DNA from: JAGDZR01 sp049115695
GTDB lineage: Bacteria > Bacteroidota > Bacteroidia > Cytophagales > Cyclobacteriaceae
Direction: 5' to 3'
Assembly (NCBI GenBank): GCA_049115695.1
Contig: JAGDZR010000007.1
Span: 1 to 64,000, forward strand
DNA length: 64,000 nucleotides
Part shown: positions 50,696 to 59,396 of the stretch, piece by piece
How the letters are laid out: every line of letters starts with the position of its first letter
Position numbering within the stretch: the first letter of the stretch is position 1
Notes under the pieces: generated by a model
Database searches by the model: none
The model's input: only the letters and a program-made list of their open reading frames with translations
Told to the model about the DNA's origin: nothing
Program-made: the position numbers and the translations under genes

Positions 50696-51235
50696 ATGAA
50701 AATCCTGAAACAGGCAAACGACTATCAATATGTCATCAGGCCATATTTCAAACATGAATACCTTGATCCAATTGCAAAATATGTCAGCTGGAAATTAGCG
50801 AATAATTGGGACGATTATAATGAATTGCACCACGCTTGCCGCCTCGTTCATGCATATGATAACAATGACAACATCAAAGTCGACGTTCATAACATTTTAA
50901 AAGAGGATGAGATCATTGGACTTGTTTTGATGGCGTCCGGTCACATTGACAAAGTTGAAACCAGGTATGCAATTGAAAATCCGAAGAAATCATTATTGCT
51001 TAAGTATTTTCATATTACAGAGAAAGGCAGTGGGCTTGGCACCTATTGGCTGCAAGAAGAGCTCATCCCTTACTATGCATCGATGGGCTTCCGACACATA
51101 TACATCAACTCTTCCCACCCATTGTCGTTCCCCTTCTATTTGAAGTTTGGGAATCAAATCTCAACTTATGACCAGCAAAGCGACAACAACCTATTTCGGC
51201 GCAAAGGTGCTTGCTTTAAAATCAATATCGGCTAG
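50696..51235 (+). CDS. GNAT-family N-acetyltransferase-like protein
   Basis: 179 residues from the ATG at 50696, 1 bp after the CDF stop. The acetyl-CoA-binding motif A region (F-H-I-T-E-K-G-S-G-L-G-T-Y-W-L) and the following H-I-Y-I-N-S-S-H-P and S-F-P-F-Y-L-K-F-G (motif B) match GNAT. Substrate unknown. It appears co-transcribed with E2 and the CDF gene. The TAG stop interlocks with the convergent stop (CTAG at 51232-51235). Confidence 0.75.
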   Translation: MKILKQANDYQYVIRPYFKHEYLDPIAKYVSWKLANNWDDYNELHHACRLVHAYDNNDNIKVDVHNILKEDEIIGLVLMASGHIDKVETRYAIENPKKSLLLKYFHITEKGSGLGTYWLQEELIPYYASMGFRHIYINSSHPLSFPFYLKFGNQISTYDQQSDNNLFRRKGACFKINIG

Positions 51236-53406
51236 TCTTTCACTATGAAATATGCTTGTTGACTAAAGGGGTTTCCTGACGCATCAATCCCCTCCACACG
51301 CAGCTCAAATTTCCCCAATAGAGAAGAAGTATTAAAACTGATGGTCACTTCACCGTCAATAGAGGACATCATAGGTTCCCACAAGATAGTTGATCGATAA
51401 TCAGGAAGTCTGCTGTTCGAGCGTCTAATCTTCCTCATTCCTGCAGTTTGAACTCCTACAAAACTATGTTGCTTGTAGGACGTGATCACGGACGAATACG
51501 CGTCATCATACGATTCAAAATATACAACACCTGCCATCAACGCATTCCCAAAAAAGAACTTTTGATTGATCACGAATATGCATGAGATATCTAGTGGAGA
51601 GAGAGCCAATACTTCCTCTCCGGTTACTGGCAAACCATCTAGTAAAATAAGCGTCGGCAAATTAGCACTGGAAACCACCCCGGTCTGTTTATCCCTTATT
51701 TGAAAATCGTAGTTATTTAAATTCTTACTCAAGCCTACTTCCGGAATGTACTCTATGAATACATCTCTAAGCGTAGGGAACTGTGTAAAGTCCGCAAGAC
51801 AATATTTTCGATAATTTTCAAATTGCTCAATCCAAGGTGTTGAGATCGAATCTGCCAATTGGTGGACATTATGATACCCATTTTCAATCTGGTTCGCTAT
51901 GCTTCTTTTCGTGACCGCACGCAACCGGCTTGAATCTATCAAAATCGTCTTGTTCCCATCGTCAGGATACGTTGTATAAAATTCATCATAAAGCTCAATC
52001 TCATAATCACTGTCCTCAAAAAGAACATCTACATAACCAAATGTGTCAAATTCTGGAGGAATTATTCCGTGTCTAAAAAGGCCTCTTTCATTGGTTTTGG
52101 CAATTTTGACCTGAGCATTTTCTCCCGGAAATGATAATGCTACATGGAGATCTTTGACTTCTTCTCCTTGAACAATGCCTTCAATAATGTCAAGATTCGA
52201 CTCAGGTAAATATTTGATAACATCAGTCTTCTCCTGGAATTGAACAGCGTTGACAGTTGAAATCAGTAAGTTGTCAATTTGAGCATCATTTAGCTCTCCA
52301 AGTCGCAATTCGCCAAGATCTAAGTACTTTGATAGACTGGTTGATCCAATAAAGTGTCCCTGATCTACATACGGACTGTGACTGGATATGGAAACAGAGA
52401 AGTTTGAATTTGGAGGCACATTCAATGTATAGTCAACAATGCTATTTGACTTTAGACTTTCAATAGAAGATGATGCTGTTAATCGACCTGAAGCTAGATA
52501 AAATAGCCGCTCCACACTTTGAGTTGCGGATTTCCAGATAACTCTATTTACTCCAGTTGCGATATTCTCATTGTCTACCTTCAATTTACTACCAATCCCA
52601 ACTTCCCCAACAGACACAACATCATCATCATTTTCAATGAGCAAACTCCCATTCTCATCTATTCCGTATCCATTGATCATCACTTCATGGTAGCCTGCTT
52701 TTTTAGAAATCTCGATAGAAGCACATTTCTGACAAGCCTCAGGCAATGGAAAAAACTTGAATCCATCAGCCGTTTCTCCAACGAACTGATACTTCATGTC
52801 ATTTTTAGGCATGAATACTGCTTTGGCCATGTTCAAGTCATCTAAAACTACGGTCTCTATCTCATTATTTTCTTCATCGATTAATCGCACTTTGTTGCTC
52901 TTGAACAAATCATTCGCCTTGATCACAATTTGATTTAATTGACCGGGTCGCAATGCACCTCCTTCGGGATAAATGCTCAGCCCAGGTATAGCATCTCCAC
53001 TCCCTGGCTTCCATTTCTCATATGGATTTATCACAGTTAGATTAACCTGTGAATATGACTGGAAGTTTTTCATCCATCTTGTATATGCTGTCAAACGATA
53101 ACGATCTGTACTTAAGGTTGATGGCAAAAACATTTGACCATGACCTCTACCCGCTTCCAATGCCAGCTTAGACTTGATGACCGCATTGCCTTTCGCATTA
53201 ACCAACTCAACGTAGAGGTATTTACTCAATCCTGATAGCTGCCCTGAATTTGAGTTCGTCACAAAGGCTGAAAAACTAACCTCCTCTCCTACAATTAAAT
53301 CAGCACTATTCACATGCAGCAGCACACTCTCCCGCTGCTGTTCCAGTGATTGCGCAAAGGACACGGTTAAAGAAAAAGAAAACAACAGAAATAATAAGTG
53401 CTTCAT
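51232..53406 (-). CDS. Exported MG2-like/plug-like protein, last gene of the DUF4249 operon
   Basis: 724 residues from the ATG at 53406. Signal peptide ends near V-S-F-A-Q. Residues ~25-125 look like an alpha-2-macroglobulin MG2-type domain (V-L-L-H-V-N-S-A-D-L-I-V-G, R-Y-R-L-T-A-Y-T-R-W-M-K-N). The middle is beta-rich with a carboxypeptidase-regulatory-like stretch. Near residues 590-660, L-P-T-L-I-L-L-D-G-L-P-V and a following segment resemble a TonB plug domain, but there is no barrel. The likely site is the periplasm or outer-membrane surface; it may work with the receptor at 55902-58646. Its start lies 2 bp after the upstream DUF4249 stop. Confidence 0.7.
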   Translation of the reverse strand: MKHLLFLLFSFSLTVSFAQSLEQQRESVLLHVNSADLIVGEEVSFSAFVTNSNSGQLSGLSKYLYVELVNAKGNAVIKSKLALEAGRGHGQMFLPSTLSTDRYRLTAYTRWMKNFQSYSQVNLTVINPYEKWKPGSGDAIPGLSIYPEGGALRPGQLNQIVIKANDLFKSNKVRLIDEENNEIETVVLDDLNMAKAVFMPKNDMKYQFVGETADGFKFFPLPEACQKCASIEISKKAGYHEVMINGYGIDENGSLLIENDDDVVSVGEVGIGSKLKVDNENIATGVNRVIWKSATQSVERLFYLASGRLTASSSIESLKSNSIVDYTLNVPPNSNFSVSISSHSPYVDQGHFIGSTSLSKYLDLGELRLGELNDAQIDNLLISTVNAVQFQEKTDVIKYLPESNLDIIEGIVQGEEVKDLHVALSFPGENAQVKIAKTNERGLFRHGIIPPEFDTFGYVDVLFEDSDYEIELYDEFYTTYPDDGNKTILIDSSRLRAVTKRSIANQIENGYHNVHQLADSISTPWIEQFENYRKYCLADFTQFPTLRDVFIEYIPEVGLSKNLNNYDFQIRDKQTGVVSSANLPTLILLDGLPVTGEEVLALSPLDISCIFVINQKFFFGNALMAGVVYFESYDDAYSSVITSYKQHSFVGVQTAGMRKIRRSNSRLPDYRSTILWEPMMSSIDGEVTISFNTSSLLGKFELRVEGIDASGNPFSQQAYFIVKD

Positions 53407-53408
53407 CG

Positions 53409-54659
53409 TCAATCCCAATATGAAGGTTTTTGAATATTACCATGCACCGTGCACTCACTACATGAGCGATGGGCGATCGTTGCAAGTTGACCTTGCCCCC
53501 CTTCCCAAATTTTGAATGGATTCGGACCCGGCGGAGCGACACCATCACCGATGAGTTCAACTATTCTCCAATCTTTACCCTGAAATGAAACGCCAAGCAC
53601 ATACTCATGCTTTAATATCCATGGAAGATCAGACACCAGAACGGTGAAAACTTCTGGCATTCGAGTCTCTATATTCACCTTACAAGAAATACCATCTGGG
53701 ATTAAAGTAGAGTTGCCAAAAAGCTCCAAAGGATCAAACAATCTAACAATTTCGGAAACGGTGGACACTTCAAATACGCCTTGAATGACAAGGTTTTCAT
53801 TGTTAATCACTTCAAGATTACCAAAAACCGTCCCCTTTTGGGCCTCAAAAAAGCTGCCAGTAGTATAGCTTGTCTTGATTAATGCATCGTAGTATTGGTA
53901 AAGTTCCGCTGATATTACATACTGTTTTACTTTAACCGAATACCTTCCTGACAGATCTGTACTATTCTCCTCAACAAAACTCAAGGGTAGCTGCTCGACA
54001 GCATTTGCCGAAAGTCCCTCAGTCGTGGCAATCAAAAACTCATCCGACAATCGTGACCGGTAACAAATATCTACTGCAATTTCTCGTGGCACTGGCATAC
54101 CCAAATCACTGGACCACTCATAATTGGAAGGCAATGGAACAGCGACCTCATAGTCTTCGACGTATTCATATCTGGCACTAAAGGATCGATTGGAGTGATC
54201 ATAACTGTCTAGGTAAAACTCAAATCCAGATTTTTGCACACCATCCTGCAAGTGATTTGCCACTCGCTTAAAATAAATGCTATCCACTTCCTGAATGGGT
54301 AGCATTTCTTGTTGTTTTGATACGATCTCGGTTCCATCTGACAATTGAATAAACAATTGATAATGCTCGCCAATTACCCCTTGAATTGTATCTGTTCGAT
54401 AGTGACCAGGCTCCCTTTCCTGAAATATGATTTCCGTTCCACCGCTATCTACCGCTTTGATTTCTGCACCCTGAACTGGGTCAAAGTAGGAAGTATCGCC
54501 CTGAGGGATATTTGACAGCTTAATCAAATGCGATGTGTTTTCATTCGTGAGTTGCCCGTCAATAACGATAGCATCAGCTGTCCCTTCTACTTCAAACTCA
54601 TAGGGTTCTATGCAGCTCATAAAAATCAAAATGGGCAATATGTATCCAATACATTTCAT
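53409..54659 (-). CDS. DUF4249 lipoprotein (copy 2)
   Basis: 416 residues. Lipobox I-F-M-S-C, then I-E-P-Y-E-F-E-V and the DUF4249 pattern: V-I-D-G-Q-L-T-N-E, H-L-I-K-L-S-N, V-Q-G-A-E-I-K-A-V, P-G-H-Y-R-T-D, Y-Q-L-F-I-Q-L-S-D-G. C-terminal region with R-S-C-S-E-C-T, a paired-Cys motif shared with copy 1. Family members accompany TonB receptors without SusD in this phylum and may hold the ligand. It overlaps the upstream stop by 1 bp. Confidence 0.85.
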   Translation of the reverse strand: MKCIGYILPILIFMSCIEPYEFEVEGTADAIVIDGQLTNENTSHLIKLSNIPQGDTSYFDPVQGAEIKAVDSGGTEIIFQEREPGHYRTDTIQGVIGEHYQLFIQLSDGTEIVSKQQEMLPIQEVDSIYFKRVANHLQDGVQKSGFEFYLDSYDHSNRSFSARYEYVEDYEVAVPLPSNYEWSSDLGMPVPREIAVDICYRSRLSDEFLIATTEGLSANAVEQLPLSFVEENSTDLSGRYSVKVKQYVISAELYQYYDALIKTSYTTGSFFEAQKGTVFGNLEVINNENLVIQGVFEVSTVSEIVRLFDPLELFGNSTLIPDGISCKVNIETRMPEVFTVLVSDLPWILKHEYVLGVSFQGKDWRIVELIGDGVAPPGPNPFKIWEGGQGQLATIAHRSCSECTVHGNIQKPSYWD

Positions 54660-55900
54660 TAATCAACTCTCCAGAAATCAGGCCTATCGATCAAACCATA
54701 GTAGGTGCAGTCACTGCACGTCCGATTTGCAATGATTACAAGTGCTCCCGTACCCCCAGACCAAGCCAGGCCGGGAGGTGCTTGCCCAAAACCCGCATGT
54801 TGAACAATTCTCCAATACGCACCTGTGAACGACACAAAAGGTATACCCTCTATTTTGAGAATCCTCCCTACTTCGGACGCCAAAACTGTATACGTGACAG
54901 GATTTCCAAATTCATCTGCCAGACACGCTGTACCAATCGGAATATCTTCGTTATTTTCGAATAATTCAACTGCATCAAATTGCCGGTCCTGCCGTTTCAT
55001 CGTTGACACTTCAAAAAAGCCCTGAACAATAACATCATCGTCTCCTTCCACATGCACATTGCCAATCACACTTCCCTTCTGCGTATCGAATAATGATCCT
55101 GCTGACGTGTTATTCTTTGATAAGACCCGGTAGTATTCGTATGCCTCATTGGTTATCGCGTATTGTTTGACAGATAAGTAAAATGCACTTGACAGCTCCG
55201 GTCCCAATTGACTCTTGAATCGTAATGGAAATTCTGTCAATTGAGGGTTGCCAAGGCCACTGGTTGTGCCTATCAAGTATTCATTCGACCTATCCTTCCT
55301 GAAGCAGGTAGCCACCAGCGTATCTCTAGGAACAACAATACTGTCTTCATAATCGAAAATGTATTCAGAAGGGAGTGGGACGTTGATCTGAAAGGACTCT
55401 TGAAATTCGTAGCGTACATTGAAATTTTGTTTCTCCGGATCATGTGCACTTACAAAAAACTGAAAACCCGCTTCATCTAAATTGGAATTGGTTGAAGGCA
55501 AAATTTTCGGTAAAGCATACAGCGAGTCAATCTCGAGTTCTGAAGGCATTGCAATTGTGCTTGATTTCATTATTGTTCCATCGGTCAGCTCCACTATAAG
55601 TTGATAAACCTGCCCAGGCACACCCGCGACATTTTCCACCGGTTCGTAATACCCAGGATTTGTTTCTACGAATACAATAGAAATTGTCTCCCCCTCTACT
55701 ATCACTTTGGCGCCTGAAATAGGTGCCGGTGATGCTTCACTAAGCGCGTATGTATTTGTTAACCTAACATAATGTCCGTCGGCTGCATTCGTGAACAATC
55801 CATCCACTGCGACAGCTTTCACACTCAATTCACTATTGATGGCATATGGCTCAATACACCCACCAAAACACAAACTCAATATGAACCAATATTTGCTCAT
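54659..55900 (-). CDS. DUF4249 lipoprotein (copy 1)
   Basis: 413 residues, with a signal peptide and lipobox F-G-G-C-I-E-P-Y. Same family features as the next gene: V-D-G-L-F-T-N, H-Y-V-R-L-T-N, I-S-G-A-K-V-I-V, P-G-Y-Y-E-P, Y-Q-L-I-V-E-L-T-D-G, and a C-terminal R-T-C-S-D-C-T. The two copies align along their length, so they are tandem duplicates that diverged. Its start lies 1 bp after the receptor stop, so translation is coupled. Confidence 0.85.
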   Translation of the reverse strand: MSKYWFILSLCFGGCIEPYAINSELSVKAVAVDGLFTNAADGHYVRLTNTYALSEASPAPISGAKVIVEGETISIVFVETNPGYYEPVENVAGVPGQVYQLIVELTDGTIMKSSTIAMPSELEIDSLYALPKILPSTNSNLDEAGFQFFVSAHDPEKQNFNVRYEFQESFQINVPLPSEYIFDYEDSIVVPRDTLVATCFRKDRSNEYLIGTTSGLGNPQLTEFPLRFKSQLGPELSSAFYLSVKQYAITNEAYEYYRVLSKNNTSAGSLFDTQKGSVIGNVHVEGDDDVIVQGFFEVSTMKRQDRQFDAVELFENNEDIPIGTACLADEFGNPVTYTVLASEVGRILKIEGIPFVSFTGAYWRIVQHAGFGQAPPGLAWSGGTGALVIIANRTCSDCTYYGLIDRPDFWRVD

Positions 55901-55901
55901 G

Positions 55902-58646
55902 TTAAAATGAAAAATTGTACGACACAGTAGGTATTGGGTTAGGAAAAACCGTGAGTTTATAAGCTTCTACCTCACCGTCCTTGACACTGAAGAAAATCGA
56001 GTATGCATTATTTCGTCCCAGGACATTATAGACGGAAAAAGACCAGAACGAATGTCCTAATTTCTTGATTTTATGATTTCCTTCAATATTCAACCCAATG
56101 TCTGCCCTGAAGTAAGACGGTATTCGAAACTGGTTCCTATCAGAATAGTAAATATTCTCTACTCCTTTCATATTCCATTTCCCGGCAGGAAACGTTACCG
56201 GAACACCACTCGAATACACAAGATTTACAGACATACTATATCGACGAGTGAATTTGTAATTGGTAATAGAGTTAATGTAATGAGGCTTATCATAGCCAGT
56301 CGGAAAGTAATCTCCATCATTGATTGTTTCAATTGGGGTGTTCCCATCAAATTTCATTAATGACCGTGAGTAGGTGTAATTGAGCCAACCCGTAAGCCAA
56401 CCGTTGGTCTTGTTGACCGAAACCTCAAATCCATAGGATCGACCATCGCCCTGCAAAACCTCTGTCTCAATATGTTTATTGAATTGCAGATTTGATCCAA
56501 CTTTAAAATCCAGGAGGTTTTGAATGTCCTTGTAGTAGATTTCGGAGATAAATTCGAAGGTATTCTTCCCGTAAATATTCTTGTAATAACCAATCGAAAT
56601 CTGATCAGCAATCTGAGGCTTGATATGCGGACTTGAGAGTCTCCAAGTATCCGTAGGAGCAATGCTTGCTGCATTGATCAACAAGTGCTGATTTTGTCTT
56701 GTACGATTGTAGCTGGCCTTCAATGAAGAAGACTGATTGAGGAGATATCTCATCGAAATCCTCGGTTCAATGCCAGCATAAACTTTGACGATTTCTCCTT
56801 TACCATGATGGACTGTATCAGTCCGATTGGATGCTACAACGCTTTCACCATCCTCATAGCGTATTTCTGACATTGGTCCCAGAACATTGTAAAGCGAATA
56901 ACGCAAACCTCCGTAAAGCGAAATATTGCTGGAAAAATCATATGCCAATGAAGCAAATGGTGCTAATTCCACACCTTGTTCCTTTTCAACCTGATCCTCT
57001 AATACAAGGGACCCTTCCCCAATCGGATATTTTGATCCGGGATTAATTCCGATCAGTCTATTGACAATACCAAAATTGAAATTGACACCCTCTTTCAAAA
57101 GGTAGTCAAATGTCAAATTGACCATGGACTCCTCGACCGAAAAATCAGTCCCAAATGCCTGAGTGGTCAACTGGTCATACCCTGTATGAAAATCATATTT
57201 GGAAAACGCAGCGGTAAGCTTTGAAAACAAGTTGTTGCTGAAATCATGCTTCCAATTCACACTCACAAGACTGTTGGAATACGAGAAGTCTGTAAAGGAC
57301 AACAGGGTATCAGCATTGAGTCGAAAACTATCAAAACTATAATATCCCGTAACGCTGATTTGATCTTTCCGACCTTGATAGTTGAGCTTACCAATCGCAT
57401 CATAAAACCTCACATCATTGTTTCCAAAAGAGGACTTTACGCGATCCAGAACAAAATTGGAGTACGTCCCTCTTCCACCAATCATAAAAGAAGTATTTTC
57501 ACTAATGGGCCCTTCGAGCATGATACTTGAAGTCACTGGACCCACCCCGCCCTTTCCTGAGAGCTTTTCTTTTTTAAACGTTTTTGAATGAATATCAAAT
57601 ACAGATGACAACCTACCTCCATGCTGAACCGGAATTCCACTCTTATAAATCTCCATGTCATCAATTACATCCGTATTGACCACTGAGAAGAATCCGAAAA
57701 AGTGTGATGTATTATAGATGGGAGCACCGTCCAATTGAAATAAATTTTGATCTGCTTTCCCCCCTCTAATGTTGACTCCAGCCGAACCCTCTCCAACTTG
57801 CTGAACACCTGGTGTCGTGGCAGCCATTTTGATGATGTCTTTCTCACCAAAAAGAACAGGCATATTCTTCACCTCTTCCATACCTAGCCTTGTAAGTCCC
57901 ATCTCTGTGCTTTGAATATTCGCTTCAGCATTAGCATCCACCACCACCTCGTCAAGTTGATGCAGATCTTCCAATAATTCAATGTCTAACTGGCCATTTG
58001 AGAATCCGACAATATTCCTAAAAGTATTCTTCATCTGAATGGACTGAATGACTATCTGTTGTCGACCATTTGGAATCGTCAATGAATAAAACCCATCAGG
58101 TCCCGAGACTGCCCCCGTAAAGGGCTTTTCGATAAACAGATATACGCCTTCAACAGGCTCATTACTTTCTTTATCTGTTACATAGCCAACTATGGTAATG
58201 CTCTGTCCAATTTCAAACTCACTTTTATCACCCACGGTCGAGACTTTTTCTTCCTCATTTGAACTATTGGATTCATATTCCCGGGTAAAAATCAATCCGA
58301 TTTTAGCATCGCTTGCTGTTGATTCAGCTACATCAACCTGAGCAATAGCTGGCAAAGTATCAACACTCATTTTATTGAGTAATATGATCTTATTGCCATC
58401 GATGAAATAGTTGATTTCTGAATCATTGAACAACTGATCTAAAGTTGATGATATCGACGATCTGTTCAAGTTCCCTTCGAATGTCATCCCGCTAATCCAA
58501 TCCTGCCAGTAGTAGAATCGGAAATCCGATTCCTGTTCAATTTCAGACAAAATTGATGCGATCGGCTTCTCTCCTTCACTTAACTGCTGACCAGAAAGAC
58601 CTGATGAAATTAGAATTGCTAAAAGAAAAATCAGGTAATGCTTCAT
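55902..58646 (-). CDS. TonB-dependent receptor with STN and carboxypeptidase-regulatory domains
   Basis: 914 residues from the ATG at 58646. Signal peptide (cut near L-S-G-Q), STN domain ~30-90 (F-R-F-Y-Y-W-Q-D-W-I), a linker, CarboxypepD_reg ~150-230 (I-V-G-Y-V-T-D-K-E-S-N-E-P), plug ~245-345 (T-P-G-V-Q-Q-V-G-E-G-S-A-G-V-N-I-R-G-G), and the outer-membrane barrel to the end. An STN often means transmembrane signalling to an anti-sigma factor, but no sigma/anti-sigma pair is linked. No SusD gene follows; two DUF4249 genes do. Substrate unknown. The ATG overlaps the upstream stop by 4 bp (ATGA). Confidence 0.92.
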   Translation of the reverse strand: MKHYLIFLLAILISSGLSGQQLSEGEKPIASILSEIEQESDFRFYYWQDWISGMTFEGNLNRSSISSTLDQLFNDSEINYFIDGNKIILLNKMSVDTLPAIAQVDVAESTASDAKIGLIFTREYESNSSNEEEKVSTVGDKSEFEIGQSITIVGYVTDKESNEPVEGVYLFIEKPFTGAVSGPDGFYSLTIPNGRQQIVIQSIQMKNTFRNIVGFSNGQLDIELLEDLHQLDEVVVDANAEANIQSTEMGLTRLGMEEVKNMPVLFGEKDIIKMAATTPGVQQVGEGSAGVNIRGGKADQNLFQLDGAPIYNTSHFFGFFSVVNTDVIDDMEIYKSGIPVQHGGRLSSVFDIHSKTFKKEKLSGKGGVGPVTSSIMLEGPISENTSFMIGGRGTYSNFVLDRVKSSFGNNDVRFYDAIGKLNYQGRKDQISVTGYYSFDSFRLNADTLLSFTDFSYSNSLVSVNWKHDFSNNLFSKLTAAFSKYDFHTGYDQLTTQAFGTDFSVEESMVNLTFDYLLKEGVNFNFGIVNRLIGINPGSKYPIGEGSLVLEDQVEKEQGVELAPFASLAYDFSSNISLYGGLRYSLYNVLGPMSEIRYEDGESVVASNRTDTVHHGKGEIVKVYAGIEPRISMRYLLNQSSSLKASYNRTRQNQHLLINAASIAPTDTWRLSSPHIKPQIADQISIGYYKNIYGKNTFEFISEIYYKDIQNLLDFKVGSNLQFNKHIETEVLQGDGRSYGFEVSVNKTNGWLTGWLNYTYSRSLMKFDGNTPIETINDGDYFPTGYDKPHYINSITNYKFTRRYSMSVNLVYSSGVPVTFPAGKWNMKGVENIYYSDRNQFRIPSYFRADIGLNIEGNHKIKKLGHSFWSFSVYNVLGRNNAYSIFFSVKDGEVEAYKLTVFPNPIPTVSYNFSF

Positions 58647-59344
58647 TTCAATAACTCCTCGCATTTTCCCATCAAATTGACCAAATCCGTATCGACCTGT
58701 TTCTTCACGTTGATGCTCATCTCCTTCACTAAGGATTTTAGCTCATTTGACATCTCTGGAAACACTTCGTAAAGCGACTTGTTACTTTTTAATTCGACAT
58801 ACACACTATCATAAAACATGTAGTACCTATCCTGATGATAGTAATCTACATCTCCTACACCTGACATGCCAGACGACATTTTCTTTAATTTGACGCGTTT
58901 AGCAAGCAGCTCGATTTTATCTCCCTGAAATACTACCTCGTAAATACCATTACTGATCCCTTGTGGGGCATCATCTCTAAGCTGAGTGAATTGAGCTTCA
59001 TTTAGTCGAAATGCATCTATACGATTCTGATTGATTCTGATCGCTGGCTCAAACTGATCCTTAGCCGCAACATTTTTAACTAACAAAACATCAGTGTACA
59101 CGTCATAAAGCATCTGCACATCGTCATATACACGACCGTTATATTCGATTTGTCCGCTTGCCCATTCCATATTTCCGTAAAATTGATGAGCGATAGCAGA
59201 GACAGAAGAACTTCTCGCCAGGGTACCCTCATAAATCTCAAGGATTGAGTCATAATACGAGGAAGGGTTTGGGGACTCATCTGACTCTTGGGCGTGGGAT
59301 ATCAATGCAGAACAACCAACCAAAATGTAAAGGACATACCTCAT
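58643..59344 (-). CDS. Exported protein of unknown function, first gene of the receptor operon
   Basis: 233 residues from the ATG at 59344 (a GTG lies two codons earlier). Signal peptide ends near L-I-S-H-A-Q. The mature sequence has N-G-R-V-Y-D-D-V-Q-M-L-Y and many Tyr (Y-Y-H-Q-D-R-Y-Y-M-F-Y), mostly predicted beta strand, then a C-terminal helix. No family recognised. It is translationally coupled to the TonB receptor, so it probably takes part in the same uptake or signalling. Confidence 0.7.
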   Translation of the reverse strand: MRYVLYILVGCSALISHAQESDESPNPSSYYDSILEIYEGTLARSSSVSAIAHQFYGNMEWASGQIEYNGRVYDDVQMLYDVYTDVLLVKNVAAKDQFEPAIRINQNRIDAFRLNEAQFTQLRDDAPQGISNGIYEVVFQGDKIELLAKRVKLKKMSSGMSGVGDVDYYHQDRYYMFYDSVYVELKSNKSLYEVFPEMSNELKSLVKEMSINVKKQVDTDLVNLMGKCEELLK

Positions 59345-59396
59345 TATCACTAAGAACTTATTAAAACATCATTTCCCTTACTAAGGGCAAATATGT

